Below are positions 49,845-58,572 of a stretch of DNA of 64,000 bases, in pieces. The DNA is from Gardnerella massiliensis. GTDB taxonomy: Bacteria > Actinomycetota > Actinomycetes > Actinomycetales > Bifidobacteriaceae. The translations under genes were made by a program, and so were the position numbers. The notes beneath the pieces were generated by a model. That model searched no databases. It was not told the DNA's origin and saw only the letters and a program-made list of their open reading frames with translations. The stretch is from NCBI RefSeq assembly GCF_003408845.1, contig NZ_LRTV01000001.1, positions 74,760 through 138,759 on the forward strand. The letters are read 5' to 3'. Numbering within the stretch: position 1 is the stretch's first letter; every line of letters begins with the position of its first letter.

Positions 49845-51860
49845 TTAGTCTTGTAACAAGCTTTTATTAACTTGAAAAGTTCCGTTGCTGTCAGGTTTGA
49901 AATCAATGATAGTAACGGATTTATTGGTTACAGTTCCTTCAGAATTAATAAATGAATGTTGTGGTAGCGCGTTAGTGTCATGCTCTGGATAGTCTCTTCT
50001 TAAGAAGGATCCGCGGGATTCGTGGCGTGCGAGTGAAGCGCGCAAAACGCTTTGAGCAAGCGTAACTAGATGCTGTATTTCCCATATTGCAATAAGTTCT
50101 TGATTAAAAACTAACGTATTACTATGAAGGCGAAGCGCATTAATACGTGGAATTAGGGAGGTTTGAATTTCGTGTAATGCTTCGTTTAGTGATGTTGCGT
50201 CACAAGCTATTGCGGCGGAACGTTCCATAATGGTGCCTAAAGCGGTAAACAATTCGTAAGGATTATCTCCGATAAGATGTGTTTCGTTTATTTCTTGAGT
50301 TTCTTGAGTCTCTTGAGTTTTCTGTATTTCCTGCGTTTCCTTTGCTTCTTGCATAAAATGGTTCAATTCAAAATTGCGTTGCTCGTAAAGACTGTGCATC
50401 GTAGTGTTTTGCGGGTCGTTATTGAGGCCATTACTATTTTTGGCGAGCGTTTCAGCCATTGCTGCTCCTGCGCGACTACCAAAAAGGCATGCGTCGAGTA
50501 GAGAATTTCCGCCTAAACGATTAGCTCCGTGTACTCCAACGCATGAGCATTCTCCGGCAGCAAACAAGCCTTGAACAATATGTTGTTTGCCATCGCTCCA
50601 AGTGTACACTTCGCCGCAAAGTGTAATAGGTATTCCTCCCATGGTGTAGTGGGCTGTAGGACGAATAGGTACTAAATCGTGTGCGGGATCGAGATGTGCG
50701 TACTGTTCAATGGTTTCACTGACCTGCGGTAGTGCTTCAGCCATATAAGTTTTATCAATATTCGTCATATCGAGCCAAACGCAGTCTTTTTGCGCGTACT
50801 CTCTGTGAATGTCAGTTGAATCATATACTCCGCGGCCTTCATGTATTTCGTGAGCAATGGCGCGCGCAACTACGTCGCGTGGCGCCAAATCCGCATGAAC
50901 GGCATCATAACGCTTCATAAATGCTTCACCTTGAGCATTGCGAAGCACACCTCCTTCCGCCCTCGAAGCTTCCGACAGTAGTATTCCCGTGTGCGCAAGC
51001 CCAGTAGGATGGAATTGAATAAACTCACAATCTTCAATCTGCAATCCCGCTTGTAACGCCAATGCCATGCCGTCGCCAGTTAAATCCCATGAATTAGAAG
51101 TGGTGGCGAAAAGTCTTCCAGCGCCGCCGGTAGCAACAAGCACCAAGTTTGAGTGCAGTGTGCGCAAACGTCCTTGTGCAAGATCAAAAGCAAGTATTCC
51201 CTCAACTTTTTTCTTATCACTACTTATGGCTATGTCAGTTACATAACAATCTTCTTCAAAAGTAATATTTTCAGCAACGCATTGCTGCCAAAGGCTGTAC
51301 AAAATTTGGTGGCCTATACGATCGGCGGCAAACGCGGCGCGTGGCACGGGTTGCGCGCCAAAATGAGCAGTATGCCCACCAAAGCGACGTTGATTAATAT
51401 GCCCGTCTTGTGTACGAGAAAAAGCTACTCCGTAATGTTCCAGTTGAATGATGGTCTGTGGCGCCTTCTGAGAAAGTAATTTCGCCGCATCCTGATCACT
51501 CAGCCAGTCGCCTCCGTGAACGGTATCGTAATAATGCCACTGCCAAGTATCACGTTCAACATTACCTAAGCTTGCTGCAATTCCGCCTTCTGCTGAACCG
51601 GTGTGTGAACGAAGTGAAGGGAGCTTAGAAATTACTACAATTGAAGGTGACTTTCCTTGCTTTCTAATAGCGTCGTATGCTGGGGATTTCACCAATCCAA
51701 GTGCCGCCGAAAGTCCTGCTGCTCCTGCGCCAACAATAATCGCATCGTAATGCTCATCTGAAGCTGGTGAAGCTGCGGTATTGTGCGAACATAACGGTGA
51801 GTTAGTTAGGGAGTATTCTGTCGCTTTGCGAACTGTAGATTGGTTGTCATCTGATTGCAT
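49845..51860 (-). CDS. SdhA/FrdA-like flavoprotein (fumarate reductase/succinate dehydrogenase type)
   Basis: A 671-residue FAD enzyme. It has the dinucleotide motif [18 protein letters not shown], the [15 protein letters not shown] segment whose His is the covalent FAD site in SdhA/Frd[52 protein letters not shown] and [10 protein letters not shown]. This is the SdhA type, not L-aspartate oxidase. No iron-sulfur or membrane subunit lies beside it, so it may be a soluble fumarate reductase or its partners lie elsewhere. The C-terminal helical domain is interrupted by an acidic repeat ([13 protein letters not shown], about 506-530). Start ATG 51860 has only a weak site. dprA ends 38 bases upstream. 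Confidence 0.82.
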   Translation of the reverse strand: MQSDDNQSTVRKATEYSLTNSPLCSHNTAASPASDEHYDAIIVGAGAAGLSAALGLVKSPAYDAIRKQGKSPSIVVISKLPSLRSHTGSAEGGIAASLGNVERDTWQWHYYDTVHGGDWLSDQDAAKLLSQKAPQTIIQLEHYGVAFSRTQDGHINQRRFGGHTAHFGAQPVPRAAFAADRIGHQILYSLWQQCVAENITFEEDCYVTDIAISSDKKKVEGILAFDLAQGRLRTLHSNLVLVATGGAGRLFATTSNSWDLTGDGMALALQAGLQIEDCEFIQFHPTGLAHTGILLSEASRAEGGVLRNAQGEAFMKRYDAVHADLAPRDVVARAIAHEIHEGRGVYDSTDIHREYAQKDCVWLDMTNIDKTYMAEALPQVSETIEQYAHLDPAHDLVPIRPTAHYTMGGIPITLCGEVYTWSDGKQHIVQGLFAAGECSCVGVHGANRLGGNSLLDACLFGSRAGAAMAETLAKNSNGLNNDPQNTTMHSLYEQRNFELNHFMQEAKETQEIQKTQETQETQEINETHLIGDNPYELFTALGTIMERSAAIACDATSLNEALHEIQTSLIPRINALRLHSNTLVFNQELIAIWEIQHLVTLAQSVLRASLARHESRGSFLRRDYPEHDTNALPQHSFINSEGTVTNKSVTIIDFKPDSNGTFQVNKSLLQD
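50279..50345. repeat. In-frame short repeat in the flavoprotein gene
   Basis: Variants of TTTCTTGAG/TCTCTTGAG (9 bp) encode Glu-Thr-Gln repeats on the minus strand. Confidence 0.75.
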
Positions 51861-51898
51861 AGTCTTATTTTCTCATAACCATCGTCTTGTGTCGCATA

Positions 51899-53545
51899 TT
51901 ACGCTACTTTTTGTTGTATAAGCACTAAGTTTTCTCGATTCTGCTTAAGAGCTCCTTCCAACTCAAGTAATGTTATAGCGCCCGATATTTCTGCAACTGA
52001 TGGCGTGGCGGTATTAGAGGATTGTTGTTTACTTTTGATGATTTCGTAAATGGTATCGATATTTGCGTGTTCATGTTTGCGTCTACATATTGAGATTGCT
52101 TCAATAATTTGCTTCTGAATTTCCGTATAGTTGTGTATGGAATCTTGCGTTTGTAAAACGGTACCAGTTGCTGGATTAGTATCGTCGCCACTAGTACTCC
52201 TGGTACTGGTTTTGTTCGTGCTGTTCGCGTCGTTCGTGCCGTTTGCTACATTCGTGCCGGTTGCGTCGTGGCGCGGAGCAGTTACGTTAGCAATGTAATG
52301 GTGAGATTGCGGAAAGAGTGTATCAATATCTTGACTAGAGCACACCATAATTGCTTGTTCGTCGTGAATAAGTTTATTGCAGCCAGCATTATGAGGATGA
52401 GTAATATTTCCCGGTATTGCATAAAGTTCACGGTTGAGTTCGCTGGCCCAAGTTGCTGTATTTAATGCTCCGGATTGCAGTCGCGCTTGTGCAACGATAA
52501 CCTTTGAAGCTAAAGCTGCTATGATTCGATTTCTGAGTAAGAAACGATGACCTACAGGAGTGGTGTCCGGGCAGAGTTCGCTAATACAGGCTCCAGAATT
52601 TGCAATAATATGTTCAAAAAGTTGCATATTGCTTTGTGGGCCTATATGGTTCAAACCGCCTGCGAATACTGCAATAGTTTTCCCAATAGCTTGGTTTTCT
52701 AATGCTTCTTCTTGTGCGTCAACTGCACCCCAATGTGCTGCAGCGTCGATACCGTATGCTCCGCCAGAAATAACGGTGTGCCCTTTTGAAGCGCAGTCGT
52801 ATGCAAACTGATAAGCGAGTTCTTTTCCGTAATCTGTGCAGGAGCGCGATCCTACAATGGCGAGAGGATTGCGACACTGCGTAAGAGCGTGAGGGTCGCC
52901 AATGCCCCATAAGCATAGTGGAGGCGAGAAATGGCTATGGAAAGCCAAATCTTGTAATTGCTTAGGCCAATACTTGCTGTGTGGTGCGATAATCCATTGT
53001 TTACCTGATGAAGTAAACCAGTCGAGTAAATCAGCTTCCTCCCAAGTGGGTAGATACGTCAGTCGAATACACCATTTTGCAAGTGTTGTATGAAATGCGT
53101 CAAGTGATTGTGGAGCGTTATTATTACGATAACCCCACAGTTTTAGCCCCTTTTTGAAATAGTCATCTAGTGTAGTAAGCGCGCCATGTTCGCGTACGCA
53201 ACGCAACATATCGGTTACTAATTTCTGGTTTTTACTGCATTTGCTGGACGATGTGCTTTCAGAAGTTTCATTCTTGTCTTCATTTAATTCTTGACTTGCA
53301 AAGGGAAGTTGCATTTGTTGAGCTTCGTTTACCAATTGTTTATTAAGAAAACTTGTTGTGATCTTGTGTAACAAGGTAACTATGGTTTTTGCGCATGAGG
53401 AGCCGAGTAAAAGCGTATACATAATAGCGTCCGCACCTTCAAGACAGAAGGTGAGTATTGCGCGAGCTAACGTTTCTTCATCTATAACGATGTCGTTATC
53501 TACGGTGTTAATTTTCTTCCCGTTAGGTGTTTGCTGATTGCTCAT
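51899..53545 (-). CDS. dprA: DNA-processing protein DprA
   Basis: A 548-residue protein that protects incoming single-stranded DNA and loads RecA during transformation. The Rossmann-like core (about 210-425) has LAIVGSRSCTDYGKELAYQF, VISGGAYGIDAAAHWGA, RFLLRNRIIAALA and QSGALNTATWASELNRELYAIPGN. A C-terminal winged-helix-like part follows a low-complexity linker (NVANGTNDANSTNKTSTRST). A long N-terminal extension of about 120 residues makes it larger than the usual 300-400 residues. Its ATG overlaps the stop of the comM-like gene by four bases (ATGA), so translation is coupled. Confidence 0.95.
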   Translation of the reverse strand: MSNQQTPNGKKINTVDNDIVIDEETLARAILTFCLEGADAIMYTLLLGSSCAKTIVTLLHKITTSFLNKQLVNEAQQMQLPFASQELNEDKNETSESTSSSKCSKNQKLVTDMLRCVREHGALTTLDDYFKKGLKLWGYRNNNAPQSLDAFHTTLAKWCIRLTYLPTWEEADLLDWFTSSGKQWIIAPHSKYWPKQLQDLAFHSHFSPPLCLWGIGDPHALTQCRNPLAIVGSRSCTDYGKELAYQFAYDCASKGHTVISGGAYGIDAAAHWGAVDAQEEALENQAIGKTIAVFAGGLNHIGPQSNMQLFEHIIANSGACISELCPDTTPVGHRFLLRNRIIAALASKVIVAQARLQSGALNTATWASELNRELYAIPGNITHPHNAGCNKLIHDEQAIMVCSSQDIDTLFPQSHHYIANVTAPRHDATGTNVANGTNDANSTNKTSTRSTSGDDTNPATGTVLQTQDSIHNYTEIQKQIIEAISICRRKHEHANIDTIYEIIKSKQQSSNTATPSVAEISGAITLLELEGALKQNRENLVLIQQKVA

Positions 53546-55188
53546 ATTCGTGTCCTTAAACTAATTGCTTGTGCCATATCGGTTATATCTGGTGAAGTGT
53601 GTCCTGAAAGATCCGCTAAAGTCCATGCGAGTCGTAGCGCTCTATCTGCTCCGCGCAAACTCAATTGATGCCTTTCGAGAGAACGATTAATTAAAGCGAC
53701 GGCTTGCTGCGAAGTGTATTTTCTTAGCCAGGTGCCGGAAGCTTGAGCATTGCAATCCCAACCTTGTTTTGCAAAACGTTCTCTTGCAATATTTCGTGCC
53801 GTCATTACGTTATTTCGCATCATTTCACTGGTAAGAGGGGCATCAGAGCTTGCGTTTGGCGCGTGAGTATGTTGCTGGCGTTGCTCTGGCATAATAATTC
53901 TTTCTACAGGAGGAACGTCCATTTGGATATCAATGCGATCCAAAATAGGTCCGGAAAGTCGAGAAAAGTATCGTGCGCGCTCTCGCTCTTTGCAAGTGCA
54001 GCGCTCGCCATTTCCGTAAGCATATCCGCAAGGGCAAGGGTTTGCAGCAATTACCAGTTGAAATTTAGCTGGGTATAGTGTTGTTCCTTGTGATCGGGCA
54101 ATAGCAATATGGCCTGATTCCAACGGTTCTCGTAAGGTTTGCAGCACGCGAGGTGAAAATTCTGGCGCTTCGTCCATGAACAATACTCCGCAGTGTGCGC
54201 GCGTAATAATACCAGGTTTTGCGATTCCTGTGCCGCCGCCAATAAGAGAGGCTGCTGAAGCAGTATGGTGAGGTGCTTCAAATGGCGGTATGTCGCTAAT
54301 TCCGTAGTATGGGAGTGTGCCGCAGAGTGAACGAATTGAGGCAACTTCAAGCTGTTCTTGTTCGTTAAGAGGGCACATAATGCTTGGTATTCGTGAGGCG
54401 AGCATGGTTTTACCGGAGCCGGGTGGCCCTATCATCATTACGTGATGTCCGCCAGCTGCGGCTACTTGTAATGCCCATTTGGTGTGTTCTTGTCCGATAA
54501 CTTCAGACATGTCACCAATTTCGTGAGCTGAGTCGATTTGAAGTGGTGAAGATATTTGATCGGATAGTTCTGCTGAAAATTCTCCATCTTGCGCCGAATC
54601 TTCGGATCGTTCTCGAATTTGCATATGTTGATATGCTGGGTCTGCTTCGATAAGTTTCAGCGATTCTTCTTGTAATTTTCCGTGCAATTGCGTTATTAAG
54701 TCAAGAATATGGTGTATTCCAATTGATTCAATGCCATCTACCAATTGTGCTTCGGCAAGATTTTCTTGAGGAATAATCATTCGCTTGACATGTTGTTTTT
54801 TGGCGTAAAGTGCAATGGGAAGCATACCTTGAATTGGCAGTACTGTGCCGTCAAGATTCAGTTCTCCTAAAATAACGGTATTTTCCAGCTCGGAAAGTGG
54901 AATATAATGTTCTGCGCTTAAGATACTTGCAGCAATTGCTAAGTCGTATGATGCTCCGCTTTTAGGCATGGAAGCAGGGGAGAGATTAACAGTTACTCGT
55001 CCTTCCGGCCATTTGCAGTGAAGAGCGAGATGTGCTGATTTTACGCGTTCTCGTGCCTCACTTAAGGCGGTGTCAGGAAGTCCAATAATAGAAAAGTTGG
55101 GCATGCTTCCCGAGATAAAAGCTTGTAATTTGATGGTGAATGCTTTTAAGCCGATTAAGCCTATTGATACTGCGTTTCCGATGTTCAT
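53542..55188 (-). CDS. comM: ComM/YifB-family AAA+ ATPase (Mg-chelatase-like)
   Basis: A 548-residue protein. The N-terminal Lon-protease-like fold (FSIIGLPDTALSEARERVKSA, VNLSPASMPKSGASYDLAIA), the AAA+ module with Walker A MIGPPGSGKTMLASRIP and Walker B GVLFMDEAPEF, and a C-terminal helical domain (LRGADRALRLAWTLADLSG) with a zinc-like CPCGYAYGNGERCTC segment are all present. ComM is a hexameric helicase for branch migration in transformation. It overlaps yraN by one base (TAATG) and dprA by four, forming the yraN-comM-dprA order common in bacteria. Confidence 0.95.
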   Translation of the reverse strand: MNIGNAVSIGLIGLKAFTIKLQAFISGSMPNFSIIGLPDTALSEARERVKSAHLALHCKWPEGRVTVNLSPASMPKSGASYDLAIAASILSAEHYIPLSELENTVILGELNLDGTVLPIQGMLPIALYAKKQHVKRMIIPQENLAEAQLVDGIESIGIHHILDLITQLHGKLQEESLKLIEADPAYQHMQIRERSEDSAQDGEFSAELSDQISSPLQIDSAHEIGDMSEVIGQEHTKWALQVAAAGGHHVMMIGPPGSGKTMLASRIPSIMCPLNEQEQLEVASIRSLCGTLPYYGISDIPPFEAPHHTASAASLIGGGTGIAKPGIITRAHCGVLFMDEAPEFSPRVLQTLREPLESGHIAIARSQGTTLYPAKFQLVIAANPCPCGYAYGNGERCTCKERERARYFSRLSGPILDRIDIQMDVPPVERIIMPEQRQQHTHAPNASSDAPLTSEMMRNNVMTARNIARERFAKQGWDCNAQASGTWLRKYTSQQAVALINRSLERHQLSLRGADRALRLAWTLADLSGHTSPDITDMAQAISLRTRI

Positions 55189-55772
55189 TAAAATGCTCCT
55201 GGGATATGAATAAATTGAATTGGTTGGTTGTTTTCGATTTCTTCTCGAGCTTGTAGTTCGTATGCTGAATCAGGGTACGTGTGTTTGTTAATAATAAGAA
55301 TTGATACGGCGTCAAAACGAATACGATAGTGCGGTATGTTTTTGCCAAATTCTTTAATCCATTGCATTCCCGTTTCGCGCAGTTTACTTCGCTTTTGGCG
55401 AGTTATTGCTTCGAGAGGAGTGCCATATTGTGTGGTACGTCGCGTTTTTACTTCCACAAACACCACTGTTTGTTCGGGGGTAAGCATAACGATATCCAGC
55501 TCACCGTGGTGAGCATGCCAGTTCGTATCAAGAACATGCCAACCTTGTTGCATAAGTCGTAGTGTCGCGTAGTTTTCTCCAAGTTTGCCCAAGCTTTTGC
55601 TGTCGTATGCGCTGTCTTGCAACTCTTGGGCAACTTGTTCAAGTTTTTCTCGTAAGAGTTCTTGAACGGTCGCAACGTCCTCAATATCTGTAACGTCTGT
55701 AACGTCTGTAACGTCCTCAATATCGTCTAGTGCGATAATCTCACTGTCAATAATGCGTTTTTGTGTAGTCAT
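55188..55772 (-). CDS. yraN: UPF0102 (YraN) nuclease-fold protein
   Basis: A 194-residue protein. The family core (about 65-180) has LGKLGENYATLRLMQQGW, NWHAHHGELDIVM and VVFVEVKTRR, which form the restriction-endonuclease-like G-E-LDIV-E-K site. The N-terminal 60 residues are an acidic extension with DVT repeats (9-bp unit GTAACGTCT on the plus strand, about 55687-55722), not usual in the family, whose members are near 120 residues. The function is unsettled; the link to comM and dprA suggests DNA uptake or repair. A ribosome binding site is weak. Confidence 0.9.
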   Translation of the reverse strand: MTTQKRIIDSEIIALDDIEDVTDVTDVTDIEDVATVQELLREKLEQVAQELQDSAYDSKSLGKLGENYATLRLMQQGWHVLDTNWHAHHGELDIVMLTPEQTVVFVEVKTRRTTQYGTPLEAITRQKRSKLRETGMQWIKEFGKNIPHYRIRFDAVSILIINKHTYPDSAYELQAREEIENNQPIQFIHIPGAF

Positions 55773-56030
55773 GTTGCTATTTTCTTCGCCCTACTGGGTG
55801 GAATCTAGTTTTTTAGTGCATTGTGGTTAAAAGCTTGCTACGGCGTGTTGTCTTGGGAAATTTCTTATATTTTTCGTTTTCTAGTAGATGATTTTCCTTA
55901 TTTTGTTTAAGTTGTGAATTCGTTATAGCTAATTTTGATAACCGCGGCTATGTACGAACGTTGGTAACTGTCATATTGTCGTTATCACTGAAATTAAACG
56001 CATAAGCAGAATGTTGAAAAATAAGCGAGT
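55773..56030. other. Intergenic region between yraN and metY
   Basis: Divergent promoter space. I see no gene or clear RNA. It is AT-rich and leads into the 16-bp repeat array. Confidence 0.4.
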
Positions 56031-56094
56031 TTAATTGAGCGCGAACTTAATTGAGTGCGAACTTAATTTGGTGCGAGCTTAATTGGATTCGAAC
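56031..56094. repeat. Four 16-bp tandem repeats before metY
   Basis: Units at 56031-56046, 56047-56062, 56063-56078 and 56079-56094, consensus TTAATTGAGTGCGAAC, 12 to 15 of 16 bases conserved. The array ends 43 bases before the metY ATG, so it lies in the promoter or leader. It could bind a repeated regulator. Confidence 0.85.
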
Positions 56095-56137
56095 TGTTCT
56101 GCTTTGTAAAACACAGTCGCCACATTGGAGGGGTATT

Positions 56138-57460
56138 ATGAGCGCTACTGAAGAAACGCAAGGAAAGTATCATTTTGAAACTTTGCAGTTGCACGTTGGT
56201 CAGGAGCAGGCGGATCCTGCAACTGATTCTCGCGCAGTGCCGATTTATCAAACGACGAGCTACGTGTTCCACGATTTTGATCATGCTGCTGCTCGTTTTG
56301 ATTTGCGTGACGCTGGAAATATTTATGGCCGTTTGACGAATTCTACTCAGGATGTTTTTGAGCGCAGAATTGCGGCTCTTGAAGGTGGTACTGCGGCTTT
56401 GGCTGTGGCTTCTGGCGCGGCCGCCGTAGATTATGCTATCCGTAACATCACACAGCAGGGCGATCATATTGTTTCTTCAAAGAATGTGTATGGTGGCACT
56501 TATAACTTGCTTCGTCATACTCTTCCTCGAGATGGTGTGACAACTACTTTTGTGGATCCTAAGAATCCTCAGAACTTCGAGGATGCTATTCAGCCGAATA
56601 CGAAGCTCGTGTACTTTGAAACTTTTGGTAATCCTAATGCCGACTTGCCTGATTTTGAGGCTATTTCAGAGATTGCACACCGTCACAATCTTCCTGTTTT
56701 TGTTGACAATACTTTCGCAACTGCATACTTGTTCCGTCCGCTTGAGCATGGTGCAGATATTGTAGTTGAGTCTGCTACGAAGTTTATTGGCGGACACGGC
56801 ACAACTCTTGGCGGAATTATTGTTGAAGGCGGCAATTTTGATTGGGCTAAAGTTCCTGGAAAATTCCCAACTCTTACGGAAGCTGACCCTAGCTATCATG
56901 GTTTGAATTTCTATGATGCTCTCGGTTCTGTGGCTTTTGTGACGCGTATTCGTGCGATTATTTTGCGCGATACTGGTGCTTGCATTAGCCCGTTCGCTGC
57001 GTTCTTGCTTTTGCAAGGCACGGAAACCTTGAGCTTGCGTGTTGAGCGTCACGTTGAGAATGCGTTGAAAGTTGTTCAATATTTGCAAACTGTGCCAGAA
57101 GTTGAGTCGATAAGTCATCCTTCTATTGAAGGTCGTTCTGATCACGAGCTTTATAAGCGTTACTTCCCGAATGGCGGAGGCTCTATTTTCACGTTTGATA
57201 TTAAAGGTGGAAGGGATGCAGCTCGCGTATTTATTGACAATTTGCAGCTTTTCTCACTGCTTGCAAATGTTGCTGACGTGAAGTCATTGGTTATTCACCC
57301 TGCTTCTACTACGCACTCTCAGGAAACTCCTGAGGAATTGGAAGATCAAGGCATTCATGAAGGCACTATTCGCTTGTCTATTGGAACTGAGCATATTGAC
57401 GATATTCTTGCTGATTTGCAGCGTGGATTTGACGCAGTTCGTAAGGCGGGGCTTGCTTAA
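56138..57460 (+). CDS. metY: O-acetylhomoserine sulfhydrylase (Cys/Met PLP enzyme)
   Basis: A 440-residue PLP enzyme making homocysteine from O-acetylhomoserine and sulfide. Motifs: YQTTSYVFHDFDHAAARF, IYGRLTNSTQDVFERRIAAL, YGGTYNLLRHTLP, PVFVDNTFATAYLFRP, the PLP-lysine box SATKFIGGHGTTLGG, and HPASTTHSQ at the C-terminus. Insertions after the lysine box are typical of the MetY group and separate it from MetB. GGAGGGG lies 5-11 bases before ATG 56138; the longer frame from 56051 would read through the repeats. A terminator follows at about 57515. Confidence 0.94.
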   Translation: MSATEETQGKYHFETLQLHVGQEQADPATDSRAVPIYQTTSYVFHDFDHAAARFDLRDAGNIYGRLTNSTQDVFERRIAALEGGTAALAVASGAAAVDYAIRNITQQGDHIVSSKNVYGGTYNLLRHTLPRDGVTTTFVDPKNPQNFEDAIQPNTKLVYFETFGNPNADLPDFEAISEIAHRHNLPVFVDNTFATAYLFRPLEHGADIVVESATKFIGGHGTTLGGIIVEGGNFDWAKVPGKFPTLTEADPSYHGLNFYDALGSVAFVTRIRAIILRDTGACISPFAAFLLLQGTETLSLRVERHVENALKVVQYLQTVPEVESISHPSIEGRSDHELYKRYFPNGGGSIFTFDIKGGRDAARVFIDNLQLFSLLANVADVKSLVIHPASTTHSQETPEELEDQGIHEGTIRLSIGTEHIDDILADLQRGFDAVRKAGLA

Positions 57461-57514
57461 ATAGTCTAATAATTGTAAGAAAAGTATTCCTGAAGATTCA
57501 TTACCATTTTATTC

Positions 57515-57551
57515 GGAGCGCATTCGTATTTGTATGCGCTCCGATTTTTTG
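57515..57551 (+). terminator. metY terminator
   Basis: CGGAGCGCAT pairs with ATGCGCTCCG and a run of six T follows. Confidence 0.9.
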
Positions 57552-57715
57552 TGTATATTTTGTAAATTTGCGCATCATACTTTAGGATGAGATACTAATT
57601 TTTTCTCAATAATTTCCGCCTTACGTACGATAGTAACCAGCAGTCTTTTCCCGTAAATTTAAGTATTAGCAATAGATAACTATGCGATCACTATTTTTTA
57701 AGAAAAGGAGCAGGA

Positions 57716-58555
57716 ATGAACAGTCCGTACGAAACAAGCTCATACGATGGAGACGATGGCTTAGATTTCAAAGAAGATTTTAACCAAAACTTGATTGGCG
57801 AGACTGCGGTTGCAGCTTTGCATGTTGTTAAAGATTTTGGCAAGGGTGCAGGCATTGTTCACGCTTTGCGAGACGTTAGCGTTAGTTTTGAGCGTGGTAA
57901 GTTTACTGCAATTATGGGTCCTTCTGGTTCTGGAAAGTCAACTTTAATGCATTCTTTGGCTGGTCTTGACAGCGTTAATTCTGGAAAAGTTTTGGTTGAT
58001 GGCCTAGATATTACAGGCATGAGCGATAAGCAGCTTACGCTTATGCGACGCGAAATGGTTGGGTTCATTTTCCAAAGTTTTAATCTTCTTCCAATGTTTA
58101 GTGCTGAGCAAAATATTCTTATGCCTCTTACTTTGGCAGGTAAAAAGCCAGATAAGCAATGGTTTAATACTTTGGTTAATACTCTTGGCTTGCAAGATCG
58201 CTTAAAGCATAGGCCTGCCGAGCTTTCTGGTGGTCAGCGCCAACGCGTTGCAATTGCGCGAGCTTTAATCTCTAAGCCTTCCGTAGTTTTTGCGGATGAG
58301 CCTACCGGAAATCTCGATTCTGCTTCCAGCTCAGAAGTTTTGCATTTTTTGAAGAAGTCTGTAACGGAGCTTGGTCAAACCGTGATTATGGTTACGCATG
58401 ATGCTGTTGCAGCCTCTTACGCGGATCGAGCAATTGTGTTTGCAGATGGTCAAATTGTTGAAGACGTGCAAAATCCTACTGCAGAAGGCATGAGCAAGAT
58501 GCTTATGGAGCGTAGCGAAGCTGGTATTAATAATCAGCCTGCACAATTGCAATAA
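57716..58555 (+). CDS. ABC transporter ATPase (MacB/LolD type)
   Basis: A 279-residue ATPase. Walker A GPSGSGKSTLMHSLAGL, Q-loop FIFQSFNLLPMFSAEQN, signature LSGGQRQRVAIARAL, Walker B VVFADEPTGNLD and the His switch VTHDAVAAS. A 40-residue polar N-terminal extension precedes the domain. The pattern belongs to the group that partners FtsX/MacB-type permeases for export, antimicrobial resistance or lipoprotein handling. AAGGAG lies 6-11 bases before the ATG and the permease follows by 17 bases. Confidence 0.95.
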   Translation: MNSPYETSSYDGDDGLDFKEDFNQNLIGETAVAALHVVKDFGKGAGIVHALRDVSVSFERGKFTAIMGPSGSGKSTLMHSLAGLDSVNSGKVLVDGLDITGMSDKQLTLMRREMVGFIFQSFNLLPMFSAEQNILMPLTLAGKKPDKQWFNTLVNTLGLQDRLKHRPAELSGGQRQRVAIARALISKPSVVFADEPTGNLDSASSSEVLHFLKKSVTELGQTVIMVTHDAVAASYADRAIVFADGQIVEDVQNPTAEGMSKMLMERSEAGINNQPAQLQ

Positions 58556-58572
58556 AAGGTGGTGAAGTTAGA

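Noticed and set aside
49845-51860. L-aspartate oxidase (NadB) as the identity of the flavoprotein
   Set aside because: The [15 protein letters not shown] and RRFGGHT segments follow the SdhA/FrdA pattern, not NadB.
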